From Bacteroidales bacterium (GTDB taxonomy: Bacteria; Bacteroidota; Bacteroidia; Bacteroidales; WCHB1-69), in assembly GCA_017649855.1 (NCBI GenBank), contig JAGCGA010000029.1:18508-82507 (forward strand): a stretch of 64,000 bases of DNA, read 5' to 3'. Every line of letters starts with the position of its first letter. Position 1 is the first letter of the stretch. The translations under genes were made by a program, and so were the position numbers. This document shows, in pieces, positions 1-7,400 of the stretch. Under the pieces are notes generated by a model that did not search any database, was not told where the DNA came from, and saw nothing but the letters and a program-made list of their open reading frames with translations.

Positions 1-523
1 TCTCTTCCACCATCTCCTTCAGGTACTCGATGATCTCCGGAGAGTTGATGGACATGCCGTCCAAGGCCTCATAGATCTCGTTGGTGTCGAGGAGGTAGTC
101 CACTTCGTCATCGCGCTTGTAATGGAAGAGGAAGCGGATGTCGGGATAGGCGGAGATGGTCAGCACGAGGGTGCCGGCGAGGTCGCCCATCGGGGGACGG
201 TCGATGTGGGTGAGGCCGAAGATGGCGGTGACGACCGTGCCCACGCCTACCGTGGATTGGATGTCGAGGGAGCCGCCGGTCATCTCGGTGTTCTGCTTGA
301 GCAGCGGGAGCCCCAAGCCTACCTTGCGTGTGGTCCGCGTGGTGAAGAAGGGATTGATGACCTTCTCGACCATCTCGGGCGACATGCCGCAGCCGTTGTC
401 CTTGAAGATCAGCGTCAGCGTGTCGGCGGCATGGTCCTCCAGCACCTCCAGGGTGATCTCCGTGGCCTTGGCACGCGTGGAGTTCTGGAGGATGTCCATA
501 ATGTGCATGGAGAGGTCTTTCAT
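1..523 (-). CDS. GHKL-type ATP-binding protein (3' end beyond window)
   Basis: Reads from an ATG at 523 leftward and stays open to base 1, so only about 174 codons are visible. The start MKDLSMHIMDILQNSTRA looks like the N box of histidine-kinase/anti-sigma ATPases; DNGCGMSP (about residues 42-49) is the G1 box, and GLGLPLLKQ (about 70-78) with a following TGGSL is the G2 region. There is no membrane segment or phospho-acceptor domain in the part seen. It starts 3 nt after the DRTGG gene, so the two are co-transcribed. In Clostridia, Thermotogae and Bacteroidota, small ATPases of this kind accompany DRTGG and PHP genes in electron-bifurcating [FeFe]-hydrogenase operons; the hydrogenase genes would lie beyond the left edge. 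The exact role of the ATPase is not established. Confidence 0.8.
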   Translation of the reverse strand, partial: MKDLSMHIMDILQNSTRAKATEITLEVLEDHAADTLTLIFKDNGCGMSPEMVEKVINPFFTTRTTRKVGLGLPLLKQNTEMTGGSLDIQSTVGVGTVVTAIFGLTHIDRPPMGDLAGTLVLTISAYPDIRFLFHYKRDDEVDYLLDTNEIYEALDGMSINSPEIIEYLKEMVEE

Positions 524-526
524 GAC

Positions 527-862
527 TTACGCATTTAGCATCATGTACAACTGTCCTGCCACCTCGAAGGTCTGCTCGGTGGTGCCCAATACGGGAATCT
601 CCTCCTCTTTGGCCTGCTCCAGCATGTCCTCGTCGGGCTCGTTGCCCTTGACCAGGATGACGCAGGCGAGCTCTTTCAGGGAGGCGATGGCGATGACGTT
701 CTTGTGCGTCTGCAGGGTGACCCATGCGTGGCCTTCCTGGGCGAAGCCCATCACGTCGCTCAAAAGGTCGGACACATATCCGCCCTTGATTTCATTGCCT
801 AAATTATTTTCTCCAGAATAAACCTTCAGGTTCATTTTCTCGATAATGTCTTTTACGGTCAT
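527..862 (-). CDS. DRTGG-domain protein, hydrogenase-cluster type
   Basis: 111 residues from the ATG at 862 (MTVKDIIEKMNLKVYSG). I rejected an upstream start at 922 because it would translate an AT-rich spacer containing a TTGTTGAAT tandem repeat. The small alpha/beta protein has the pattern of the DRTGG domain: a GGYVSDLLSDVMG stretch, then a hydrophobic strand (NVIAIASL), then ACVILVKGNEPDEDM, then IPVLGTTEQTFEVAGQLY. The domain is known from HPr kinase N-termini and as a stand-alone protein near hydrogenase genes. It lies between the PHP gene (64 nt upstream) and the GHKL ATPase (3 nt downstream). No catalytic motif is visible; a regulatory or nucleotide-sensing role is inferred. Confidence 0.72.
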   Translation of the reverse strand: MTVKDIIEKMNLKVYSGENNLGNEIKGGYVSDLLSDVMGFAQEGHAWVTLQTHKNVIAIASLKELACVILVKGNEPDEDMLEQAKEEEIPVLGTTEQTFEVAGQLYMMLNA

Positions 863-925
863 ATTTGTTGAATTGTTGAATTGTTGAATATGTTTGTCGA
901 AAAAAAAACTGATAACTGACAACTT

Positions 926-1681
926 CTAACTTGTAACTCCTAACTCGAGCAGCACTTCCCTCCCGTTCTCATGGTGCAGGGCCATACGGAACTCGTCGAA
1001 GCTGCGGGTCTCCATGCGGAGCCAGCAGGGCGAGAAGGCGATGCGGTCGGGGAAGTGGGCGTCGGAACTGCGGGTGAAGGTTTTGTTTTTCAGATATTTG
1101 TGAACTTTCAAAATCTCCTCTTTGTTGCCTTTGTCGGAGAGCTCCACGGCATCATATTCCAGATCGAAGGGGATGAAGCCGAGCTGGCCGATGAGACTGT
1201 TTTTCTGTTTGTCGATGTGCGCGGGCACGAACAAGCCGCCCAGGGAGTGCACCTTGTCGGCGATCTGGTTGACGGTCTGGTCGATGGCGGAGGTGAGCAG
1301 GCGGGGCTCCTCATAGACGATGTTCATCTCCTCGTCGATCTGCACTTGATCGCCGAAGAAGTCAGGGTCGTTGGGGATGTCGGGGAGGTGCTCGTCCAGG
1401 TAGGCTTGGAAGGCATCAAGCGATTCGTAGTCGGGGAAGTAGCCCAAGCAGTGGGCCTCTTCCTTGGTGGTGACCTCTGCGCCGAAGAGGACGAAGATGT
1501 CGCGGTTGTGGGAGTAGTGCTCCGCCAGCCGACAGTGCCGGGTGGCATTGTGGTCGGTGATGGCGATGACGTCCAAGCCGCGTTGCTTGGCAATATCAAT
1601 GATATTGTCAGGCGTCATCTCTAAATCACCGCAGGGGGAGAAGAGAGTGTGCGTATGTAGATCTGCCTTGAAGAGGTTCAC
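926..1681 (-). CDS. PHP-domain phosphoesterase-like protein
   Basis: 251 residues from a GTG at 1681 (VNLFKADLHTHT). The frame stays open upstream to 1753, but that part runs through a promoter -7 box (1706-1713) and into REP-like DNA, so the GTG is the sensible start. PHP metal-binding motifs are in order: DLHTHTLFSPCGD near the N-terminus, ITDHNA, GAEVTTKEEAHCLGY, FVPAHIDK, and SSDAHFPDR near the end. These match the polymerase-and-histidinol-phosphatase fold that binds two or three metal ions. First gene of a PHP-DRTGG-GHKL operon reading left. Members of this subfamily sit beside [FeFe]-hydrogenase genes; substrate unknown. Confidence 0.85.
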   Translation of the reverse strand: MNLFKADLHTHTLFSPCGDLEMTPDNIIDIAKQRGLDVIAITDHNATRHCRLAEHYSHNRDIFVLFGAEVTTKEEAHCLGYFPDYESLDAFQAYLDEHLPDIPNDPDFFGDQVQIDEEMNIVYEEPRLLTSAIDQTVNQIADKVHSLGGLFVPAHIDKQKNSLIGQLGFIPFDLEYDAVELSDKGNKEEILKVHKYLKNKTFTRSSDAHFPDRIAFSPCWLRMETRSFDEFRMALHHENGREVLLELGVTS

Positions 1682-1705
1682 CGTGTTGTGTGTTTTATCG
1701 GGCGG

Positions 1706-1713
1706 CAAAGATA
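1706..1713 (-). promoter_or_regulatory. Promoter -7 box for the PHP operon
   Basis: Reads TATCTTTG on the minus strand, a match to the Bacteroidota -7 consensus TAnnTTTG. It ends 25 nt before the GTG start at 1681. No clear -33 TTTG is seen; the upstream side is the REP-like unit at 1729-1806. Confidence 0.65.
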
Positions 1714-1728
1714 CATTTTTTTGTTTTA

Positions 1729-1806
1729 TATTACTACCCCGGCCTGCGGCCACCCCTTCTACAATAGAAGGGGAATTTTTGGGGTCCGCACGGCTGTGCG
1801 AACAAG
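1729..1806 (+). repeat. REP-like palindromic unit A
   Basis: Contains three stem-loops in a row: GGCC-TGC-GGCC (1741-1751), CCCCTTCTA...TAGAAGGGG (1753-1773) and CGCAC-GGCT-GTGCG (about 1787-1800). It begins with TTACTACCCC. The same order recurs inverted at 2010-2088 and direct at 2550-2701, and in diverged form at 45341-45447, so it is a dispersed repeat. Confidence 0.75.
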
Positions 1807-2009
1807 GGAAATAATGGGCGTCAGCCCGTTAGCGGAGAATGAAAAGCATAGATTTCTGGCTGAGATAAGTGTTGATCCGCATCAACCGCATAATAAACAG
1901 CAGGTCAAACTCTGTGCCATTGACAAAGAAAATGCAGGCAAACCTCTTTAACATTACCAAAATAAATGTTGTGGGAAATGTGCATGATGGGACTAACTTT
2001 TATTATTTC
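1807..2009. other. Non-coding spacer between inverted REP-like units
   Basis: About 200 bases between units A and B. Short open frames cross it, but none has a start context, codon pattern or recognisable protein, and I see no RNA gene. Confidence 0.5.
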
Positions 2010-2088
2010 CGTGGCACTTTCGTGCCACGAGGAGTCAATTCCCCTTCTATTTTAGAAGGGGTGCCCAAAGGGCGGGGTAGTAATATGG
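2010..2088 (-). repeat. REP-like palindromic unit B (inverted)
   Basis: Inverted copy of unit A. It holds the hairpin CGTGGCAC-TTTC-GTGCCACG (2010-2029), then CCCCTTCTA...TAGAAGGGG, then GCCCAAAGGGC, ending in GGGGTAGTAAT. It abuts the stop codon of the DUF559 gene at 2100. Confidence 0.75.
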
Positions 2089-2099
2089 ATTTTTATACC

Positions 2100-2520
2100 T
2101 TATAGCCCCTCTTCTTCGTGTTCACAGTACTTGACTATAAATCTTCTTAAGTCATCTAACACCAAATCCACATGTTGCAGGACGTCGTAATCTGTTGTGT
2201 GGAACACCTTTAGCCCAAGTCCTTCAAAAAAAACTATCCCGTTGTTCGTCGTAGTCAAACTTTTCGTTGTGCGAACCGCCATCTATTTCCACGACAAGTC
2301 CAAGTTTCCTGACGTAAAAATCCACAATATAATTTCCGATGACTCTTTGTCTGTCAAAATCGAGTCCGTGGAACAATTTGTTGTGCACCTGAAGCCAAAA
2401 AGCAACTTCTGCCAAATTCCTTGCCTTTCGGTTTTTACGGGCAAATCCCAATAGATCTTTGTTTTTGGGGAGATCATAGACGAAGTGGTCTTTGATTTTG
2501 ATTCCGTTGATGATGGTCAT
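2100..2520 (-). pseudogene. DUF559 endonuclease-like protein, frameshifted
   Basis: Starts at ATG 2520 (MTIINGIKIKDHFVYDLPK). The first frame carries a core like that of DUF559, the Vsr/restriction-type nuclease fold: RNLAEVAFWLQVHNKLFHG, NYIVDFYV, LVVEIDGGSH, DYDEQRD. It stops after about 98 codons at a run of eight A (2226-2233 on the plus strand). The expected C-terminal part (EGLGLKVFHTTDYDVLQHVD, then DLRRFIV) continues in another frame to 2102. Removing one base of the run restores a single protein of about 139 residues. So this is a recent inactivation, a sequencing slip in a homopolymer, or slippage-dependent expression. It sits tightly between REP-like units B and C. Confidence 0.78.
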
Positions 2521-2549
2521 TTTTGCATAAAGTATTAGATGTTTTTATC

Positions 2550-2701
2550 TTACTACCCCGGCCTGCGGCCACCCGTTGAAGGTTTTACCTTCTTTTCCTC
2601 CTCACTCGGCATAGTCAAAGCACACTTTGTCTATGCACTCGTTCCTTCGTCAAATCTTTAAAAGAAGGGGAATTGGCGCCTCGTGACACGGAAGTGCCAC
2701 G
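2550..2701 (+). repeat. REP-like palindromic unit C (expanded)
   Basis: Starts TTACTACCCC-GGCCTGCGGCC like unit A and ends with GAAGGGGAATT and the hairpin CGTGACAC-GGAA-GTGCCACG (2682-2701), which mirrors 2010-2029. Between the arms is an extra stretch of about 90 bases with its own GCATAG...CTATGC stem. With unit B it forms inverted flanks around the DUF559 gene. Confidence 0.72.
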
Positions 2702-2818
2702 GTGTGAATATTAGGAAGTGTCGTTTCCAACGTGCCTGTCTTTTGGGGTCGTCATCTGGATTGTTGCTTTTGTTGTTACTATGGCACATCGTTCAGCGCT
2801 ATGCTTTGCCTCGAACAG

Positions 2819-3508
2819 TTAGAACTCCACATAGTGTCGCAGCCGTTCCATCAACTCGGGGTAGGCGTGTGTGATCTCCTGTAGTTCGGCGAAAGAGTGT
2901 ATGGCTCCGTGCTTCTCGCGGTAGGCGAGGATGGTCTTGGTCAGGTAGGCGTCGAAGTAGGGGTGCTGGATCAACTCCTTGTAGGTGGCCGTGTTGATGT
3001 TGATCTTGCGGACATCTCCGGGGCGGAGAAAAAAGTACTTCCGCAGGAGGGCCGTGTCGATGCTCTGCAGTACATAGACCTCCCGCAACTGCTCAAAGCT
3101 GTAGAAGCCGCCCAGCTTGTCGCGATACTCCACCAGCTTGGCGGCCCGCTTGCTGCCGAACTGGGGCACGGTCTTGATGGCATCGGTGTCGCAATGGTTG
3201 AGGTCGAGGCGGACGACCTCGTACATGGGCTTCCGCTCATACTTGCCGTTGCGCGGGTTGGTGTCTCCCCAAGCATAGCGCCGCCTCTCGTAGGTGCGCC
3301 CCCGCGCCCGTGCCGCCGCGAGGGAGTCTGCCAGGCGCGCCTGCTCCTCCTCAAATGCCTCCACCTGCACCTCGAAAGCGGTGAAGTCGTAGGGCTCTTT
3401 CTGCTTTCCATCATACAGATAGTAAATCAGATAGCTGATTAAGGTCAGGGCCGCCAATGCCATGGCCCCCGCCCATTCGCCTTTCGTGAAGTTGAAGTTC
3501 GTTTTCAT
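2819..3508 (-). CDS. ComEA-like helix-hairpin-helix protein, membrane-anchored
   Basis: 229 residues. An N-terminal membrane anchor (about residues 14-33, AMALAALTLISYLIYYLY) is followed by a charged, helix-prone Ala/Glu/Arg region and then by two helix-hairpin-helix units. These begin at RLDLNHCDTDAIKTVPQFG and at KININTATYKELIQHPYF, the latter being the typical IN(T)A start of ComEA/SLBB HhH repeats. The protein probably binds DNA non-specifically outside the inner membrane, as ComEA does in DNA uptake, but no other competence gene is adjacent. A -7 box at 3513-3520 lies so close that the mRNA would have almost no leader. Confidence 0.8.
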   Translation of the reverse strand: MKTNFNFTKGEWAGAMALAALTLISYLIYYLYDGKQKEPYDFTAFEVQVEAFEEEQARLADSLAAARARGRTYERRRYAWGDTNPRNGKYERKPMYEVVRLDLNHCDTDAIKTVPQFGSKRAAKLVEYRDKLGGFYSFEQLREVYVLQSIDTALLRKYFFLRPGDVRKININTATYKELIQHPYFDAYLTKTILAYREKHGAIHSFAELQEITHAYPELMERLRHYVEF

Positions 3509-3512
3509 GCCG

Positions 3513-3520
3513 CAAAAATA
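3513..3520 (-). promoter_or_regulatory. Promoter -7 box for the HhH gene
   Basis: TATTTTTG on the minus strand, only 4 nt before the ATG at 3508. Transcription would start at or within a few bases of the start codon, implying a leaderless or nearly leaderless mRNA. Confidence 0.55.
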
Positions 3521-3719
3521 AAAATAATTTTAATAAATAGCAATTAATTATAAATAATTACAATCGTTTGTAAAAATACAAATATTGGTGGAGCGTTAAA
3601 GATGGATACGTTATAGTCTCCCACGATGTTTGAACCTCGTCCGTTGTCTGCAACTCCTCTTTGCTTTTTCTCACGCAGATTTTTTTTTCTTTGTGTGGAT
3701 GACACAATTTGTCTCCAAA

Positions 3720-3870
3720 CTATTAACTATGAACTTTGGCTATTGGCCATTAGCCGTTAGCCATTAGCCATTATCCTTGAACTACCCATAACTATAATCT
3801 ATTATCTATAATCTATTACTCTTCTCCTAACTTTTAACTCTTAACTTTTAATTATTAACTTTCAACTCCT
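3720..3870. repeat. Degenerate 7-bp tandem repeats in the 3509-3928 spacer
   Basis: The 420-base spacer between the HhH gene and the TonB receptor holds no gene. Its right half is built of period-7 units: AGCCATT-type (GGCCATT, AGCCGTT, AGCCATT), then CTATTAT/CTATAAT units, then TTAACTT/TTAACTC units. The same families recur in other spacers of the window. Confidence 0.75.
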
Positions 3871-3893
3871 TTCCCCCATTCCCCAAAAAAATG

Positions 3894-3901
3894 TATCTTC
3901 G
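3894..3901 (+). promoter_or_regulatory. Candidate promoter -7 box for the TonB receptor operon
   Basis: TATCTTCG, one base away from TAnnTTTG, 27 nt before the ATG at 3929. Position and context (an A-run just upstream) are right for a Bacteroidota promoter. Confidence 0.5.
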
Positions 3902-3928
3902 CCGCCTGTTTCTTGAAATGGTTATCCT

Positions 3929-6373
3929 ATGATACAGGACTCGTTATTTTTGAAATCTCATCTGAAAGTCGTCTGGCTCTTGGCTTTTATGCTCTTCTGC
4001 GGCGGGCTTTCCGCACAAAACATTACCGTGAGTGGCCACATGTACGAGAAGGGAAGCCGTGAATCGTTACCCGGCGGACTCGTCTATGACCCCGTGTCGC
4101 AGAAGTTCACCAATACCAACAGCTACGGTTTCTATTCTCTCACCTTGCCATACCATGATGGCCTCTTCTTGGTCTTTAACAACTTCGGGTATGTGAACGA
4201 CACGCTTCGAATCACCGCTGCCGAAGACCGCGAGTACGACGCTTATCTGTCGAAGGTGCAACTGTTGGAGACGGTGGACATCACCGCCGAGAAGACGAGC
4301 ACCGAGCAGGTGCAGATGAGTGCCATTAAGCTCTCCACCAAGGAGATCAAGTCTGTCCCGATGCTGTTTGGCGAGAAGGACGTCTTCAAGACGCTGCTGC
4401 TTATGCCTGGTGTGCAGTCGGCCTCCGAGGGCACCTCCGGCATCTACGTGCGCGGCGGCGGCCCCGACCAGAACTTGATCATCCTGGACGAGGCTACCAT
4501 CTACAACGCCAGCCATCTGCTGGGCTTTTTCTCCATCTTCAACGGCGATGCCATTAAATCCGTGGAGCTTATAAAAGGCGGATTCCCGGCTCGTTACGGA
4601 GGGCGTCTCTCTTCCGTCATCGACATCAACATGAAAGACGGCAACAAAGAAAGTTACCATTGCGAAGGGGGCGTCGGAATCATCTCCTCCAATGTGATGG
4701 CGGAAGGGCCGATCATCAAAGACAAAGCCTCTTTTATGATTTCCGGGCGCACCACCTATATGGATCTATTCATCGTTCCGATCATGAAAATCATGAGCAA
4801 AGGCTCGACTGCCGGCTACTATTTTTTCGATTTGAACGGCAAATTCAACTTTAATCTCGGCAAGAAAGACAAACTTTATCTCAGCGCCTACTTCGGCCGC
4901 GACAAGTTCCACATGGCCCAAAGCGATGGCTACGTTGGAAATTCTGACAAATACCGGGTGGGTCTGTTCTGGCAGAACGCCACTGCCACTGCCCGATGGA
5001 ACCACTTGTTTACCAATAAGATATTCTCTAATCTGTCGTTCGTCTTCAGCGATTACAAGATGAACACCTACATGAGGTACAAATATTATTATGGCCCGAA
5101 CGACCCTGACAATGAGTCGTTCAGTTCCGACTTCAACTCCGGCATCCGCGACTACACGTTGAAATATGACATTGCCTACCATCCCAATGCCTCGCATCAT
5201 CTTCTTGCGGGTGCGGCGGTCACCTATCATGAGGCCCGCCCCAACGCCATGACCGTGAAGGCAGATACTCTCACGCTGCGGCAGGCGGAGAAGGAGCGCG
5301 GACTGGAATATGCTGTCTATGTGGAAGATGAGATCAATATTCACAATCGTTTCCGCATCAACCCGGGTGTCCGGCTGGTGGCATTCTCGGTGCCGCACAA
5401 GACCTGGTTCTCGCCTGAGCCACGACTCTCCATGAGCTACAATTTCCTGCCGAATCTGGCCCTTAAAGCTTCCTATGCGATGATGAGTCAGAATATGATT
5501 CTGCTGAGTACCAGTACGATAGGATTGCCAACGGACTTGTGGGTGCCCGTCACGGACAGAGTTCGCCCGCAACGCTCGCAGCAGGTGGCCCTCGGCCTCC
5601 ATTACGACTTGAAGAAGCCGAAACTCTCTTTTTCCTTGGAGGGCTATTACAAGCGGATGAACAACATCTTGGCCTACAAGGAAGGCACTTCCTATTTTAC
5701 CGATCTGATCGAACAGGTCTTGGAAGAGAGCCTCGGGGAGCAGTCCCAGGGTCAGTGGGAGAACAATGTGACCGCCGGCAAGGGTTGGTCATATGGCGTG
5801 GAATTTCTCGTGCGCAAGGAGGTTGGAAAGTTCACCGGCTGGATCGGCTACACGCTGTCGTGGACCAAGCAACAGTTCGACGAGCTGAACTTCGGCGAAC
5901 CTTTCTTTGCCCGCTACGACCGCCGACACGACGTCTCCATCGTGCTGATGTACAGCCCGACCAAGAAGATCAACCTCTCGCTGTCGTGGGTCTTCGCGAC
6001 TGGCAATGCCGTCACGTTGCCTACTTCGGTTTACGAAGCCCAAACCCTGGAAGGCAGCCTCAACCAGATACTGCCGTCGCAAGAGGATTTCATTTTTAAC
6101 TCCATCGGATTTGTCGAGAACTACGGCAAGAAAAATGATTTCCGCATGAAGCCGTTCCATCATCTGGACATCGGAGTGCAGTTCATCAAGCCGCATAAGA
6201 AAAACAACGGACAAAGCATTTTTGAAATCAGCGTTTACAACCTGTATAACCACCATAATCCCTTCTTCTACTATACCGAGCAGGTCTTCGTTAACGGAAA
6301 GGCTGAATATCGGCTCAAGCAGATCAGCATTTTCCCGATCATACCCACGTTCACTTATCATTTCAAATTCTAA
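3929..6373 (+). CDS. TonB-dependent receptor with CarboxypepD-regulatory-like domain
   Basis: 814 residues. A signal peptide ends near residue 29 (CGGLSAQ). Next comes a CarboxypepD-reg-like beta-sandwich (ITVSGHMYEKGSRESLPGG to about residue 115), typical of Bacteroidota receptors. The plug follows (TEQVQMSAIKLSTKEI, GIYVRGGGPDQNLIILDEA, FPARYGGRLSSVIDI), then a long beta-barrel ending in an aromatic F-K-F. It is shorter than SusC proteins (about 1,000) and its partner is a DUF4249 lipoprotein rather than SusD. It should import a ligand across the outer membrane using TonB energy. The DUF4249 gene follows after 12 nt. Substrate cannot be read from the sequence. Confidence 0.92.
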   Translation: MIQDSLFLKSHLKVVWLLAFMLFCGGLSAQNITVSGHMYEKGSRESLPGGLVYDPVSQKFTNTNSYGFYSLTLPYHDGLFLVFNNFGYVNDTLRITAAEDREYDAYLSKVQLLETVDITAEKTSTEQVQMSAIKLSTKEIKSVPMLFGEKDVFKTLLLMPGVQSASEGTSGIYVRGGGPDQNLIILDEATIYNASHLLGFFSIFNGDAIKSVELIKGGFPARYGGRLSSVIDINMKDGNKESYHCEGGVGIISSNVMAEGPIIKDKASFMISGRTTYMDLFIVPIMKIMSKGSTAGYYFFDLNGKFNFNLGKKDKLYLSAYFGRDKFHMAQSDGYVGNSDKYRVGLFWQNATATARWNHLFTNKIFSNLSFVFSDYKMNTYMRYKYYYGPNDPDNESFSSDFNSGIRDYTLKYDIAYHPNASHHLLAGAAVTYHEARPNAMTVKADTLTLRQAEKERGLEYAVYVEDEINIHNRFRINPGVRLVAFSVPHKTWFSPEPRLSMSYNFLPNLALKASYAMMSQNMILLSTSTIGLPTDLWVPVTDRVRPQRSQQVALGLHYDLKKPKLSFSLEGYYKRMNNILAYKEGTSYFTDLIEQVLEESLGEQSQGQWENNVTAGKGWSYGVEFLVRKEVGKFTGWIGYTLSWTKQQFDELNFGEPFFARYDRRHDVSIVLMYSPTKKINLSLSWVFATGNAVTLPTSVYEAQTLEGSLNQILPSQEDFIFNSIGFVENYGKKNDFRMKPFHHLDIGVQFIKPHKKNNGQSIFEISVYNLYNHHNPFFYYTEQVFVNGKAEYRLKQISIFPIIPTFTYHFKF

Positions 6374-6385
6374 ATCGTCGTTGCA

Positions 6386-7348
6386 ATGAATACCAAAACA
6401 ATATCTCGAATGCTTGTGATGATCGTTGCGATCACACTCTCTTTGCTCTTCACCGCTTGTGTTGACGAAGTGCAGATTGACCGGGAATTTGACGAGGCGC
6501 AGAAGCTGGTGCTTTACAGCCGCCTCTGTCCACAGCTGGACACTACCTACATTTTGCTGACCAATACCACGTTGCTATATACCAGTGCCACTCAGGAGAC
6601 CTTGCATCCTGAAAACGGAGTGGTGGAGCTCTCTGCCGACGGAACCCACTGGGTGCGAGCAAGCTATCTGCCTGACAAGCAGCGCTTTTTCCTTACGAAG
6701 CAGGAGTTTCCCATTGAGGAGGGCGGTACCTACTACATCCGTGCGTCCTATCCGGGTTACGAGGATGTGTCCGCATCCTGCACGGTACCGTACTCACACG
6801 ATGTCGGTTTCCGTTTTGACACGGTGTCGGCCAACGGAGATGTACATCTGGGCGAGATCTACAACTGGCCGCACCGGGATGTCTATGCCGAGTGGCGAGA
6901 CGTGCCTGGCGAGGCAAATTATTATGCGCTGATGCAAAAAACGTTGTTCACCCATCATGATTTTGGGGATGGGGACGATCCTGTGATCATCTCCTATTAC
7001 TGGGATTATTATACGGTCTGGATGTATCGTAACAACAAGGACTACCGCTATGTCTCCGACGAAGGCTATGACGGTGCGCTCATGCGGTTCATGGTGGAGG
7101 AAAACCTCTCCGAAGAGGGTGACGACTACTGGGACGAGGACGAGGGGGAAGACGAGGACGAGGGTAATACCTATTATTTGATTTTCCTGGACCGTAACTG
7201 TTATCTGTATGAGAAGACGTTAAACGACAATGATCTGGGCTCGGATATGAGCTTCCTTCTATTGGAGCCTGTACATCCCTACACCAATATCGAGCATGGT
7301 TTCGGGCTGTTCGGGGCGTTCTGCATGATACCTGTTCCGACGCGATAA
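6386..7348 (+). CDS. DUF4249-family outer-membrane lipoprotein
   Basis: 320 residues with a lipoprotein signal whose lipobox LFTAC puts the lipid-bearing Cys at residue 25. The rest follows the DUF4249 plan: an early strand (KLVLYSRLCPQLDTTYILLT), a carboxypeptidase-like middle (NGVVELSADG, GGTYYIRASYPGYEDVSASC) and an end with NIEHGFGLFGAFC. DUF4249 proteins are encoded next to TonB receptors of the type just upstream and probably act as surface lids or ligand-capture partners. An unusually acidic stretch (EDEGEDEDEG and neighbours, about residues 240-268) could bind Ca2+ or simply be a loop. Ends before a new promoter at 7358. Confidence 0.85.
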   Translation: MNTKTISRMLVMIVAITLSLLFTACVDEVQIDREFDEAQKLVLYSRLCPQLDTTYILLTNTTLLYTSATQETLHPENGVVELSADGTHWVRASYLPDKQRFFLTKQEFPIEEGGTYYIRASYPGYEDVSASCTVPYSHDVGFRFDTVSANGDVHLGEIYNWPHRDVYAEWRDVPGEANYYALMQKTLFTHHDFGDGDDPVIISYYWDYYTVWMYRNNKDYRYVSDEGYDGALMRFMVEENLSEEGDDYWDEDEGEDEDEGNTYYLIFLDRNCYLYEKTLNDNDLGSDMSFLLLEPVHPYTNIEHGFGLFGAFCMIPVPTR

Positions 7349-7357
7349 ACATTTTTT

Positions 7358-7365
7358 TATTTTTG
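7358..7365 (+). promoter_or_regulatory. Promoter -7 box for the SDR gene
   Basis: TATTTTTG, an exact TAnnTTTG match, 9 nt after the DUF4249 stop and 35 nt before the ATG at 7401. Confidence 0.65.
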
Positions 7366-7400
7366 CCGATCTTTTTTAGGAATCATAAACATTGAAGATA

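Noticed and set aside
1688..2105. Short plus-strand frames in the REP-like region
   Set aside because: They run through palindromes and promoter sequence and show no protein-like pattern.
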